Assembly (NCBI GenBank): GCA_032718565.1
Contig: JAVGVS010000307.1
Span: forward strand, 304,001 to 368,000
DNA length: 64,000 nt
Origin: Distichodus sexfasciatus
Lineage: Eukaryota > Chordata > Actinopteri > Characiformes > Distichodontidae
Direction: 5' to 3'
Positions 15,163 to 25,159 of the stretch are shown piece by piece. Numbering within the stretch: position 1 is the stretch's first letter; each line of letters begins with the position of its first letter. The notes under the pieces were generated by a model that searched no databases, was not told where the DNA came from, and saw only the letters and a program-made list of their open reading frames with translations. Both the position numbers and the translations under genes were made by a program.

Positions 15163-16834
15163 CTTTTTCTGTTTTCTATCTATCTATCTCTCTCCCTCTC
15201 TCTTTTGCCCTTGTCTTCCACTACCTCTCAGTCCCCTTGTCCTCTACTTCTAATTCTCTAGTGCTGTTTGGAAGTGGGAGGAGCCTACTGATAAGAGGGC
15301 GGGGCCTGACTCTTTGCTCCCGCCCACCAGTGACGTGATTCGCCAGACAGAGCAGATCACCAAGAACCTCCAGGAGCTGCTGAGGGCGGCCCAGGAGAAC
15401 CAACTGCAGAGGTGAGAACACAAGTCTCCACAAGCCCCATAAGTATCCGGACGAGGTTTCTGGGGTCACAAAGCGACTCATGAGGAAGGGCTAGCGGTCC
15501 TGGCAGTTACCGTACATGCTTATAGTTGGACGGCAACAAGGCGGAGCTGCGAATAATAATGTGGCCTGTAACATTTATAACATTGTATTGTTTTCAATGT
15601 TATTTTGCATAGTGTGAGTACAAACCGATGTAGCTACCTGTGCACATAACTTAACGCTGACCAATTTTCAAAATTCAGAATTAAAACTGCAGTAAACGTG
15701 ATCATTACGCTGTCCAACGTGTCTTAAACGTGTAGCTGCAATACCTCGCAAAACCCCAAGAATTGTTCAAAATGATCTGGAACAAAGCGTCATTTACGAC
15801 CCAACTGACCAACGGCGTTGATAAACTTGCATTTTTAAAAAACTTGAAATCTTAATAAAACATAACGTAGTCAGATTTAGTCGAGAGGAGACCACTAAAC
15901 ACTCGTGTGTACAAATACATGAATCATCCTTACCTCTGCTCTCTTCTGTGGTGTTTCTGTCTCCATCCGTCGTTCCCGGGAGGCCGTGGGAGTCGAAGGA
16001 CAGCATCCGGAAGCTGCGTCACAGTTTGGGCTGCTTGGGTCCCCTGATGCCCTGGACAGAGAAACCCCCGTCTCCCATGCAGACCTTCGGTTCCCGGAAT
16101 TCCGGAACCCTCGGGAAGCCTGGAACCCCTAGCAACCCCGGTGACCCTGCCTCTTGGTACTCCGGCCTGTGCACCTGCCTCCCAGGCACAGTGTCTTTCT
16201 CTTCACTTCTCCTTTAATAACTACAGCGGTCTCATAATGTGACTGGACTAACAACGACTTCTTATGTCCTTCACCTTCGCTTTCAGGGTCTAATTTTTCT
16301 ATCTCTTTCTTGTTGTTCCTCTTTTTCTCTATGCCACGTTCTCTTTCTCCCTCACAGCTTTGTACCCTGGGCAGAAAGAATACGCATGGCTGTAAGGGGC
16401 ATGGTGGCTCTGTGTCCTGAGGTAAGCACTTCAGTATGGGTAGTACTCCTGTAAGTACTGGTACTTCTGTAACACAACAGCCAGTACTTCAGTAAGTACT
16501 TTCAATATGGGTGATACTTCAGTACTTCAGATGAGAACAGAAATAACTCTAATAATGCGCTTCACAATACCACACACTGGAAGTGGAAATCATTTATTAA
16601 GAGTACATCACATGCCTCACTCCAGAACTTCGGATATAAACAGATCCCAGTTCGTCTGTCACAGCAACTAAAGTGTCATTTTTAATACTCCTCCAACAGA
16701 GGGTCAGTCCGAAGTCGTCCAGCGTCTCCTGTAAAGCATCTTCTTCATTTGACCCGCGCACACCAACCGACCAGCAACCCCTCAGGCGTCAGGTTGTCCA
16801 GCGTACCAATAACACCACCAACTCGTCACCCTGA
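254..16834 (+). CDS. git2: GIT2-type ArfGAP scaffold (G-protein-coupled receptor kinase interactor 2)
   Basis: This is an Arf GTPase-activating protein that scaffolds PIX/Pak and paxillin at adhesions and endosomes. Coding exons: 254-302, 3973-4106, 5534-5646, 5907-5994, 6290-6376, 6642-6772, 7822-7916, 8022-8067, 8206-8257, 8404-8476, 9100-9197, 9623-9725, 10071-10210, 10528-10677, 12818-13048, (uncertain 13847 onward), 14831-14913, 15262-15411, 16358-16421, 16700-16834. All phases join, giving about 673 aa without the uncertain exon (human GIT2 is about 759). The ArfGAP zinc finger comes first (EVCADC, then ICDQCC in exon 2), followed by ankyrin repeats (EKGTTPLHVAAK, YGADPG), two Spa2-homology repeats (LFEELAMDVYDEVDRRE; LARFNTREFATLIIDIL), DYDSVASDEDED and a coiled coil (EAKVQQLMK). 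VKNAL and LMQKK in the coiled coil fit GIT2 better than GIT1, and the tchp-gltp-trpv4 neighbours agree. About five residues are missing after CRDDD relative to mammals. The C-terminal paxillin-binding region is short and frameshifted (see findings). Confidence 0.9.
2576..3102. mobile_element. hAT-like MITE in git2 intron 1
   Basis: A perfect 14-bp inverted repeat bounds this segment: TAGGGATGCACCGA at 2576-2589 and TCGGTGCATCCCTA at 3089-3102. The interior is A/T-rich without a long ORF, so the element is non-autonomous. The terminal word resembles the common AGGGATGCACCGAT ends of fish hAT-type elements. I see no clean 8-bp target duplication, so the superfamily call is inference. Confidence 0.6.
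3590..3692 (+). repeat. Fish non-LTR-type 3' tail fragment
   Basis: The segment contains 'gggataggctccag', 'ccagttgggattaagcggtt' and an ATGA-type tail. It is the same tail as the fuller copy at 26455-26690 and belongs to a very common fish interspersed repeat that ends in GGATAAGCGGTT-like sequence. The exact family was not assigned. Confidence 0.6.
4480..4925. repeat. Probable MITE remnant in git2 intron 2
   Basis: This intron segment opens with 'gaccgattatcgagggcc' and closes with 'gatcggtatcgatatcgccc', two related words in opposite sense. Such CCGATTATC-bearing ends occur in short fish DNA elements. A related word (aatcggtatcggtc) recurs near 5399. No coding capacity is visible. The boundaries are approximate. 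Confidence 0.35.
4965..5110 (-). repeat. tRNA-derived SINE fragment, family A
   Basis: The segment carries the family's body words ('gggaagcagtgctgggggac', 'ggtacc' twice, 'gagtacctcagtgg'), followed by a degraded tRNA-like head read on the minus strand. The best-preserved copies are at 12311-12515 and 34136-34320. Confidence 0.5.
6905..7145 (+). repeat. Degenerate tandem repeat in git2 intron 6
   Basis: The words 'aactttctaatgttc', 'gaacctttcctacatggaac' and 'gaccttttcaacgtt' recur at roughly 35-45 bp steps. This looks like an old decayed tandem array. It includes ORFs by chance, but no exon signals or homology. Confidence 0.4.
7181..7758 (+). mobile_element. Deleted Tc1/mariner-family transposon with long terminal inverted repeats
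   Basis: The element is flanked by TA on both sides (7179-7180 and 7759-7760), the Tc1/mariner target duplication. Its ends are long imperfect inverted repeats: 'cagtactgtgcagaag' at the left and 'cttttgcacagcactg' at the right, each followed inward by GGCAGGTGTGAAAAAATGCTGTA-like sequence and 'aaatcaaatcaatatttggtg' or its complement. Before the right arm, 7517-7620 still reads in one frame as the end of a Tc1-like transposase (WNNLPAEFL ... KAKGGHTKY, stop). The centre has short tandem copies of 'attattttgtaggattata'. The transposase body is lost, so the copy cannot move by itself. Confidence 0.85.
9198..9622 (+). other. GC-AG intron of git2
   Basis: The exon ends ...AAC CAG at 9197 and the intron starts GCGAGT, not GT. 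The acceptor is 'ttttatttacag' before 9623. The protein joins as STRNQ|GRQKLARF, exactly the family sequence and phase 0. CAG|GCGAGT otherwise matches the extended donor consensus, which is typical of the rare GC-AG class. Confidence 0.8.
9925..10015 (+). repeat. SINE family B fragment
   Basis: The segment contains 'cctgagtaagacccttaacc' followed by 'ccccaagttggtctcctg', the body of the SINE that is better preserved at 49201-49402. It lies in git2 intron 12, just ahead of exon 13. Confidence 0.5.
11560..11960 (+). repeat. Degenerate 'aatcagaccc' word array
   Basis: Variants of 'aatcagaccc' and 'aatcagactc' recur many times through git2 intron 14 with no fixed period. No coding signal is present. 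The flanking 10980-11400 segment similarly repeats 'gcaacaacttccactgaagtg' variants, which recur near 12640-12725. Confidence 0.4.
12311..12515 (-). repeat. tRNA-derived SINE, family A (good copy)
   Basis: Read on the plus strand, it has 'cattgtgaacacagcacaca', 'gtgcaccaca', 'ggtaccctcatgagtacctc' and then 'gggactcgaaccagtgacc'. The last is the complement of a tRNA B box (GGTTCGAGTCC). The tRNA-like head is therefore on the minus strand. It lies in git2 intron 14. Confidence 0.75.
13847..14100 (+). CDS. git2: Uncertain Ser-rich git2 exon
   Basis: A good acceptor (ttcattttctag) precedes 13847. Read in phase 0, as required by the flanking exons, it gives IFSSSSSLSSSSPSSTPP, resembling the SSSSLPSFPS stretch at the same place in mammalian GIT2. 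The frame stays open to about 14168, but the later part becomes implausible (CCCKLGRIFFVVV) and I find no good in-phase GT donor. Exons 15 and 17 also join directly in phase 0, so this exon may be optional, mis-bounded or dead. The end coordinate is a guess. Confidence 0.35.
14984..15188. repeat. (TATC)n microsatellite
   Basis: About 200 bp of TATC repeats are interrupted by 'tgtctacaag' spacers near 15040 and 15100. It lies in the git2 intron between the exons ending at 14913 and starting at 15262. The long YLSI reading frame here is a repeat artefact. Confidence 0.95.
15983..16217 (+). other. Candidate alternative git2 3' exon
   Basis: After a plausible acceptor (cgttcccgggag) the frame set by the exon ending at 15411 stays open for 77 codons (RPWESKDSIRKLRHSL ...) and stops at 16215-16217. 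The constitutive exon at 16358 joins the same donor in the same phase and restores the known family sequence. This stretch would therefore be an alternative terminal exon replacing the paxillin-binding end, or only an open stretch. No homology is recognised. Confidence 0.25.
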
Positions 16835-18258
16835 CCGCCAGAGTGCTCGGCGAATGCCAGGACACTTTTCCCTGATTGATGCTTGTGTTTTTCATAGAAG
16901 TTGTTTGTTTCTGTCAGTATTATTTGCATGAAGTTCATGTTTTGTCCAGAGTGTTTCGGGTCAGTGTGCAGCTCCTTGGTGACTGGCTCCCCCAAGTGGT
17001 TAATGCTGCAGTTTACGACTCTAAATCCTAAATTATTCAGACTTAAAGGTTCACGGTGCCCCCATAAGTTTAAGTCCTGAGCTCTTGCTGCTCATTTAAA
17101 GGGGATGTGGAGTGCAGCATTAATGAGGAGGCTGAAATCACAAAGAGGACCTATGTTTGACTAATCCTGGCTTGGTTTCTCGCAGCTTTACACCTACATA
17201 GCACTCATGGTTCCAGTTGGCTCAAGAGGTGGATCTGTTCTAGTTTGTGAACTCAGTTTACCTCCATAACACATCATCCAGGCAAGGATGGCGAAAATCA
17301 AGGTCCCTGTAAGGTCAGGTTGGAACCCACTCTTGACCCAACTGAACATCAGATTGGTCCCATTCTGGGTGGGGAACTCAGTTTGGTACAGAACCAGTTG
17401 TCTTCACAGCACTGCCTCATCGAAGGGAGTAGCTCTGCAGATGGAGCAAATCGTTGCAGGATAAATGTTGGGTACTTCACACATCAGAAACTCCAGGAAA
17501 GTTCATGGTTTCAGCCTCCTTATTTTTGGTGTTAACTCTTAGAAGTAGGTTCATGAACCGGTTCCTTATGAGCGTCACTGCAGACCATCACTCATGCAGA
17601 TGAAGAAGAATGTAACTAGCGAGACCGTTTGTGTTCCTCACAAAAACCCTAAACCGAGAGCTGTTGTCTACGCTGTCTTGGAGTAGTTCTTTATTTTCCA
17701 AACTTGTTCATGCTGTTGGGCATTTTTCCGTCTCAGTTTTGTCCTGCATAAAATGTGTTGCTCGAGGCGACATCGCTGTTTCTGTGTTTTCCACTCGTCA
17801 CATACCATCCCCAGAAACCATTAATAACGTGTCACAGGGCTATACAGTTACTGAACATCCGTGGGGTTTTAAATCAAAATGCTCCAAAATTATTATTCGG
17901 CAATAAAGTTGTGATATTTAAATGTGTGTTCTTAGTAAATTGTGTTACGACCCCAACTTTGGTAAAAAAATGTTTATTTATTTATTAAATTACTTTTAGC
18001 TACAAAGTCACATTACATATCACATAAATAGCACAAAATATTAATGCTCCCAAGCTAATGACACCATAAAAATCTACAAAATCATCAATCCAGATGATAC
18101 TTTTCTACAAACGAAGAATGTCAGCTGGCTGGCACTTCTGTCCTGATGTTATTGTAATAGAAATGCAAATATAAGATTTGGATAATTATCAAGTTTAACA
18201 TGAGTTTAGCACATGTTGTGTACCCACAAAGTCGTGTGTCGTTGTGTTTTGACCTTTC
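16835..18258. other. git2-tchp tail-to-tail gap with both 3' ends
   Basis: The stop codons of the two convergent genes are 1.4 kb apart. A plus-strand AATAAA at 17902-17907 could serve git2. A minus-strand AATAAA (plus TTTATT at 17973-17978) could serve tchp. These would make the transcripts nearly meet or overlap. No other gene is visible. Confidence 0.45.
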
Positions 18259-21200
18259 TCAGGTCCAGGCTGATCGGGGTCTGCTGTGGACCTGATGAAG
18301 TGAAATGATTAGATCATCAATAAATGTCAGAAATATCTGTAGAAATAATTACTATTTTAATCACTGATGTCTATTTCCATGGATTTCACACACTAAACAT
18401 TAGAGGATTATAGAATGTATAATTGTTATTAAAATAAATTTGATGAACTAATAGCAAAAATAAAGTTCATTCACTTTTGAATTCATCATCTTTGAGTATT
18501 TGTTAAGCATTTTATTTGGAAAGTATAAGAACATGTAACACGGTATATGTTTGAATATTATGTAATTACATATATATACGCGTAATTACATGGTTTCTAA
18601 TTGCACTGATTTAAGGTTTAATTGATTACTGTTATCAAAAATTAAAGCCAAAATACTTCAACCAATCAATCTTTAAAGAAACACAACCAGGAAATATTAA
18701 AATAGTTTAAAGATTAAAATCAATGAAGATTTTTGAAGATAAATTCCTGACTCACTCTCTCCTGGTATCCTTGCTCGGTCATCCTCTGAGTTTCCAGCTG
18801 AAGCTCCTCCTCCTCTAGCCTAAGCCCCTCCCTAAGCTCCGCCTCCTCCTGCTCCAGCTGCTGTTGCTCCTCCCACCGCGCTCTACGCCTCTGCTCCACC
18901 TGCAGGAGAAAATCACTTCAAGGTTGTCCGTCTTTTAAGGGACAGTTGAGTGCTCACAACACGTCTAACACACACATGCTTTTATCTCTGTATGGCACAA
19001 AAAAGTCCCCACAAAGAGCATCAGATGGTCATTGGTCCTCACAACAACTTAAAACCAGAACACACACACACACACCTGTTTATCAATGTCGAGCATGTGC
19101 GCGATGCGTCGCCGCTCTTTCTCCTCCCTCTCGTGCCGTCGCTCCTCTTCTTCCACCTCCTCCATCATCTTCATCAACTCGGTCCTCCTACTCTCCACCT
19201 CCTCCCTCTCTCTCCGAGTCTCCAGCACTCGCTCCTGAAGCTGCCGCTGTCGCACCGCTAGCACCTGTCAATCACACACACACACACACACACACTTTTA
19301 TTCCTGTTTCTGATTGCTGTCGAACTGGGAGAAGTGGCATCCGATCATATTGTGCTCATTGCATCACAGCGCGCTCTCAGCGGCTGCAAGATGAAGTCGG
19401 AGGACGGGGTCAACAACAGAGCATGGTGACCATAACAAGAAGTTATAAACAAAGCAACAAAATTCATGGTGTACCTCTTGCATGAGTCTCTCTCGAGCCC
19501 TCCTCTCCTTCTCCCATTCGGCTTCCCTTTTATCCCAGACTCTCTGAGCTTCCTCTCTAAAACACACACACAAAAGTAAACGAAAAAGTGTTGTAGCTGT
19601 ATGATATGAGAAGCTAAATTAAAGCAAAATTAAACTACGAGACGCAAACCCGCTAGCTAGTATGCGAACACTAGCTAGAAGACTGCTTGCCCCGCCCCCG
19701 TTACCGGTAGAGCACGTCAAACTCGGCCTCCCTCTGCCTCTCCAGCTGCAGCTGCTCCTCCAGCACCTTCTTCATCCAGGCGGCATCGGCGACGGCCCTC
19801 TGCCTCCTGGCACTCTCCGCCCTGCGACCCTCCTGCTCCGCCTCCAGCAGCGCCTCCACTACCCTGCGGTCCGCCTCCTGGTGGTCGGGAGAGGCAGAGA
19901 GAAGACTAGTAACTATAGGTTAATTACAGAGTGCTGTATAGAGTACCTGACGATGCTTGAGGAATTGTAATTAAGTAATTGTAATTTGGTAGTGTAATTA
20001 AGCAGTTACAACTTCATAAAGGTTGAATAAAGGCTGCAAATTACATGGAGAGCTCCTAAAAGACTAAAAGCTCCTCGTGCCATCACTCACCAGTTCCTCC
20101 TGGACCTGCTGTGCTCGTCTCTTCAGCTGGGTGCGGTACTGACGACAGAGGAACCTCCTGCAAAACAGGAACCGTATATACCCCATATTATAAATACAAC
20201 GATTAACAAGCCCATAGCATCGGTCTACAATGAAAACACCGATCAGACATCATACATATTGTGACGTATTGTACTGTAGCAGACTTTGTGATATTGGCAG
20301 AATCGTTGTCCGTTGAAGTGATACAATATTGTAACATGATGATTTACAACCCTAAAACTGCTATCAGATATCGGTTTGGTTCAGGCTCAAATCGCAAGTT
20401 GGGAATACTGTATCAAAACGATACAATGCTGAACAAGGTATCGTTACACCGTCAAGTTTTAGTATCTCACCCGAGCTCAGTTGTCTTCCTCTTTTCTTCC
20501 GCTTTCCTCCTTTCTTCCTCCAACCGCTCTACCTCCCAACGCTGGGACAGGAGGGCATCCTCCTCCTGCTGGAGACGTCGGCTCTAGAACACACACACAC
20601 ACACACACCATCTCTGAGCTTTAACACAAATGGTATTGTGTCTAAATTAGGAAAAAATTGTTCTGTATCAGGTTATGATAATTTCATACTGAACCTTCGC
20701 AGTAATGTTGTATCATACAATACTACAGGTATCGCAATATCATCGTATTGTATCAAACTGTATCATTACAAATATCACAATCACAATATTGTGAATCGTA
20801 TCACACCACAACCAAAGTATCACAGTATTTGTGTTTCGTATTACACCACAATAATTTTGTAACATATGGTATCACACCATGACATAATCGCCACAGTACG
20901 TTTGTACTGTTTGTTAGCAGCTCACCTCGTCCTCCTGTAGCCGCAGCTCTTCCATCTGTTTTTGGAGGTGTTGTACTCTCTCTCTCTCCTCCGTCCTCTT
21001 CCTCTCCTCCTCCAGCTTCATTCTCTCCATCGCCTCCTGCCTCGTTCTCTCGTACTCGTTCTCAAAGCGCCGCTGTTGCTCCGCCTCCACCGCTTCCACC
21101 TTCAAACATTCCAAAAATGCCATTTAAGTTTCCTTATACAAAAGGTATCACTCTTCAAGCTGGATGATATACGTCAAACCTGTAACATTGTGATACTCGA

Positions 21201-23167
21201 TATGTGTATGTAAAGGTCAATACGATACATGTTAAATTCATATTAAAGGAACAAGAAATATGAGGTTTAAGAACTTTAATATATGTAAACTATATGTATA
21301 ACCTTTTCAAGAACGTCAATAAAAAAATCTGCAATAATTAATGCAGTTTGTCAACAAGAAGCTATGCCCATTATGTTGATTAACAAACATTTTAAAAAAT
21401 TAAAAAACTTTTTGGACATATACCTCTTTTTTCTGCTGTTGCTGCACCTGCCACTGGCTCACCACGTGCTCCTTATGCAGATCCGCTTCCACCTGTGCAA
21501 AAAGGTAATAATGAAATTTATTTTTATACATTGATTATCCAAAAAGTAACCAAAAATATGAACAACACTGAGTTTGAGAAAAAGTTACCAATCTTTAGTT
21601 TCTTTTTCGACAACAAATATTGTTCAATCAGAGATGAGCAATACCAGGAAGTGGCAATCGGCTAATAAAACAATTTCTGCCAACATACCTTCCTAAGGTC
21701 CGGATTGTTCTGCTTCCAGTGCTCCTTGAGAAGTTCCTGAGCGAGCTGCCGAATCGACCAGAAAAAAACAGAAGGATAAGACAAATGGGTTTTTTTTCCA
21801 GAACTGTATGGAGTTTTTATGGAAGTTCATTCACTATCATTTTTTAAATGTGTTAAAACATGACTTGATTTTTATTCCTCAATCTGCACCTTCTTGCGCC
21901 GCTCCTCCCTCTCGCTCCTCAGCCCCTCGGCCCGCTGCAGCTGCTGTTGGGAGCGAGTTGTGGAGTCGGGGCGTGCGGCTCGCAGTTCGGCCTCCAGCTG
22001 ATCGCGTTCCTCCTGTAGCAGGAGGCCGAGGCGCTCACGTCGCTCCTGCAGCCGCCGCCGCTTCTCCTCTTTCATCTGCTCCGCACGGAAAGCAGACATG
22101 CTGCAGAAACATGTTCATAAATTATGTTTTATTGTATGTTTTATTTTTCTAAAAAGTATATGTATTTACTAATAAATTATCCATTCAAAAATGACAGTTG
22201 CTTTATTTGGAATCGTAAAAAAAATTGCTAAACAGATAAAATCTAGCATTTAGTCTCTCATTTGTGAAAAAGAAGAAAGAAAAACACATTCTTGGATTTG
22301 TTGTCAGTTGGTTTATTAGGAATCATTAGGTTTATGAGGAAGAAAATCTGAAATAAATTCTCAACTCGTGAATTTTATTCCTCGATTGTGTGGTTGGAAC
22401 CTTATTTGTGCACAATGTCCTGTGTAGCAATGCAGTTGAAAACTCTGTGCAGCATAAGCTCCACATGTGTGTAAACAAACCTCCCAAGTCCTGTAGTTTA
22501 AACTCCCTGACTGTGTAGCGGACACCCCTCAGTAGGTGGACTGTCCTGCCTAGTTGTGTAGTTAAGCTCAAGTTTAAACTACCTGATTGTGTTAACAAAA
22601 GCGCCTAGTCCTGTAGTCTGTCTTCTAAGACCCTTATGAAGGTTGTTATTGTATGTGTGTGTGTGTGTGTGTGTGGCCATGTATTTATCGCATTATGGGG
22701 AGCCTTTTGTCCCCTAAAATCACCTTTATCTGTTTTTTTGGGCTTTGTGGGGACATTTGAGAGGTCCCCATGAGGAGAAATGACTTTATAGAAAATGTGC
22801 TTGTTTTATTTGAGAAACTAAAAGAGGTAAAAGATGTGCTTTTGGTTACTGAGGTTAAGGTTAGGGTTAGGATTAGGCGTAGGTGTAAAATTATGTACTT
22901 TAGTCATTATGGGAGTCTATGGAAAGACCTCACAAAGATAGTAATACAAGACTGTGTGTGTGTGTGTGTGTTCTACCTCTTCTGGTAGGACTGGGACGAG
23001 GTCCACAGCGCGTGTGCGTTGCCGCGGACGTCATGCCGCGCGAAGTAGCGCGCGTGCTCCTCCCATTGCTGCCGCGCGCTATCCTCGCGCTCCCGCTGCA
23101 CGATCAACTGATGCTCGCGCGTTCGCACTCGCCCTGCCCAGCGCGAGGGCAGCGTCGGTAGCGCCAT
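18259..23167 (-). CDS. tchp: Trichoplein keratin filament-binding protein
   Basis: TCHP sits at the subdistal/mother centriole and on keratin filaments. It binds ninein and supports Aurora A in holding back cilium growth in dividing cells. Coding exons in transcript order: 22977-23167, 21890-22100, 21689-21745, 21424-21492, 20926-21099, 20471-20583, 20091-20157, 19705-19877, 19475-19556, 19076-19264, 18756-18899, 18259-18291. The total is 1503 nt, 500 aa (human 498), and all phases agree. The start MALPTLPSRW matches the family, and an in-frame upstream ATG does not. Nearly the whole chain is charged coiled coil rich in E, R, Q and K: EQMKEEKRRRLQERRE, KEHWKQNNPDLRK, FENEYERTRQEAMERMK, LQQEEDALLSQRWEVERLEE, ADAAWMKKVLEEQLQLER, WDKREAEWEKER. 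The last exon has only 33 nt and encodes VHSRPRSAWT, like the family's PR-AW ending. The gene is intact. Many (CA)n tracts sit beside exons. Confidence 0.93.
20205..20890 (-). repeat. Degenerate 'gtatcacaatattgtatc' words in tchp introns
   Basis: Around the tchp exon at 20471-20583 the introns are full of variants of 'gtatcacaatattgtat' (20260-20460 and 20640-20885). The same vocabulary appears in the MITE-like element at 24270-24760, so these may be decayed copies of it. Confidence 0.4.
22651..22976. repeat. 'GTCCCC' fish repeat flanked by (GT)n in tchp intron 1
   Basis: The segment has (GT)n at both ends, 'tttgtggggacatttgagag', 'gtccccatgag', 'aggttaagg' and 'ttagggttagg', then 'gggagtctatggaaagacc'. 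This is a recognisable, very common fish repeat with 'GTGGGGACA...GGTCCCCAT' sequence. Its right (GT)n runs directly into the splice donor of the first tchp exon. Related sequence occurs at 44640-44760 and 63722-63842. Confidence 0.65.
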
Positions 23168-23620
23168 GCAACTGTAACCATCAAAATCAATCAGTAAATC
23201 ACCATTCATTTATATAAAAACAATAATAAACTGCAATAAACACTTATAACAGATCAATGTATTTTTTTTAATTATTTAACAGTTTTAAAGATAGACATCA
23301 TTTTAAATAAACCCTTCAAGCAGCGATCCTTTAATAAAACGTACAATAAACAGTTTTAAAGATAAACAGCTTTACAGATAAACGGTTTTTGAAGGTAAAC
23401 AGTTCTAAAGGTAAACCGTTTTAAAATATAAACATGTGTTAAAGACAATTCGGGTTTTTTTACATAATAAACATGAATGTAAAGACTTGACGCTTCGTAA
23501 ACATGGCGCGCGTTTCACCGTTCAATCGTGATATATCTCCTAACCGTCTCGCGCTGTTCCCGTTAACCGTAAGCTCCCGAGGCGGAATTTTGAGGTTAAA
23601 AGTGTAAGAAAAAGCTGAAT
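23168..23620 (-). promoter_or_regulatory. tchp promoter/5'UTR region
   Basis: Upstream of the tchp ATG, 23168-23490 is A/T-rich with repeated 'acagttttaaagataaac' words. At 23490-23590 a CpG-bearing patch contains 'aaacatggcgcgcg' (YY1-like AANATGGCG) and 'cgtctcgcgc'. A TATA-less CpG promoter is likely here, but the start site is not determined. Confidence 0.35.
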
Positions 23621-24269
23621 GACACAGAAAAGGGAATTTAACGGAAGAAAAAAAAAACCTGTTTCAAACTCAACATCAACTTCCTGTTTCTCCTGGTTAC
23701 ATACAGCGAGCTTCCTGGTTACGCTACGGTACGCCGCGAGGCTTAAACGTCGACGACAAAATTTCGCGTTTTATTATTCAACGGGGTTTTCACCCTCGTG
23801 AATGACGATTAAAACTACGTTGTCAAAATTTAACAGTAGATTCCAACAGACGACGCAGAAGTAACCGTTTATTATTTTTCCATTGTGTAATATTCCATTT
23901 TATAATATTCCATTGTGTAAGTTTCGGGTTGTACTTTTTATGGAGTTTTTACATATTTTCACACAGGTTTTTGTTTTCCAGTTAGTGTTAACAAGGGCTA
24001 AAATAATTAATTAATTAATAATATAATTAATTCAATTACAAAAAATGGTCGAAGCAATTTTAATTTTATTGGAGCTTCGTTTAATCCATTTCGCTCGCTA
24101 GCGCATGCTCCGCTTGTCTTTCACACGGACGCTTATTAGCGTCACACACACACGCCCACACACACAAACATAAACACAGACACTCATCTTTATTCCCGAA
24201 AAGAGGACTTCTAGTGGGTATGTATGTCACACAATTGTGACTTATAATGAATATTACTCAGTTAAATCT
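23620..24269. other. Intergenic, no gene seen
   Basis: A/T-rich sequence with short runs ('taattaattaataatataatt' near 24005) and (CA)-like words near 24150. A few CpGs at 23700-23760 may still belong to the tchp promoter. No exon or transposon ends were recognised. Confidence 0.5.
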
Positions 24270-24760
24270 CAGCTGGGCTGTGCAAAAAAAAAAATCAATA
24301 CATTAATATATTGCGATATTTCCTTTCCCGATATACTGTATCAATTTCTAGCTCCAAAAATCGATATTTCTGAAGGAGAGAATCATGCACCACAAGCAGC
24401 CTCAGATATCTGACAGGACACTGTAAGTTCTTACTTTCAATCCTATGCACTTTATCTTAACGTTTTTGGTGTCCACTAGTTCAGTGTGTTAAAATGCAAA
24501 GACTATAAAGTTAAAATTCAGTTCTGAGTTATGTTGTTTTGGCTGAATTATTAATGTAATGTTATTCATTAAGACCACCCAGGGTCATACACAGCAACTT
24601 GTATTTCAGCTCTGTTTTTACATTTTCAGTGAACTGTAGAATATCACAATATATCGCAATATGTGTAGTATGGCAGTATATCGTGATATAATTGTATCAT
24701 GACCCATGTATCGTGATACGTATCGGATTGTGAGGTGCTTGCCAATGCCCACCCCTAACT
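24270..24760. mobile_element. MITE-like element with 'cgatatatcg' interior
   Basis: The segment begins 'gctgggctgtgcaaaa' and ends 'gccaatgcccacccctaa'. These are imperfectly inverted GGGxTGxGCA-type ends, as in short hAT-like fish elements. The interior repeats 'atatcgcaatat' and 'tatcgtgatacgtatcgg'. No target duplication was confirmed. Confidence 0.45.
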
Positions 24761-25159
24761 TAGAGCTGGAGTAAATGAAAGTGTGAATATGACTCATCAA
24801 ATTGTTTGTTTTTTACTGTACACTTTGCAGTGATTGAAAATCAGTGGCCATTTGATAACAGTTTATCAGAACAGACTCGTGCATTACAAAGATAAATTAG
24901 GCATCAAAATGGCAGTAGTTTAAACGAAGCAGATGAACCCCTTCTGGAGGAATAGTGAGATTACTGATAAGTACTTGGTGTTGGTGTCTCTGCTGTAGCC
25001 GAAAGATAGACGAAAGAGAGTGACTTAGTAGTTTCATGAGGTACATTTGGAAGTTGTACATGTTCACCTATGGAGCCAAAACTTGAGACAAACCCCACCC
25101 AAAAACACATTGCATAGTGAGATTCAGTGGCTTAGTGGGTAAAGCTCTTGCCTCCTGTG

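Noticed and set aside
14908..15261. 117-residue YLSI-repeat ORF
   Set aside because: Translation of the (TATC)n microsatellite in a git2 intron.
18950..19485. Plus-strand ORFs of 103-179 residues over tchp exons
   Set aside because: Antisense shadows of the coiled-coil exons, extended by (CA)n tracts.
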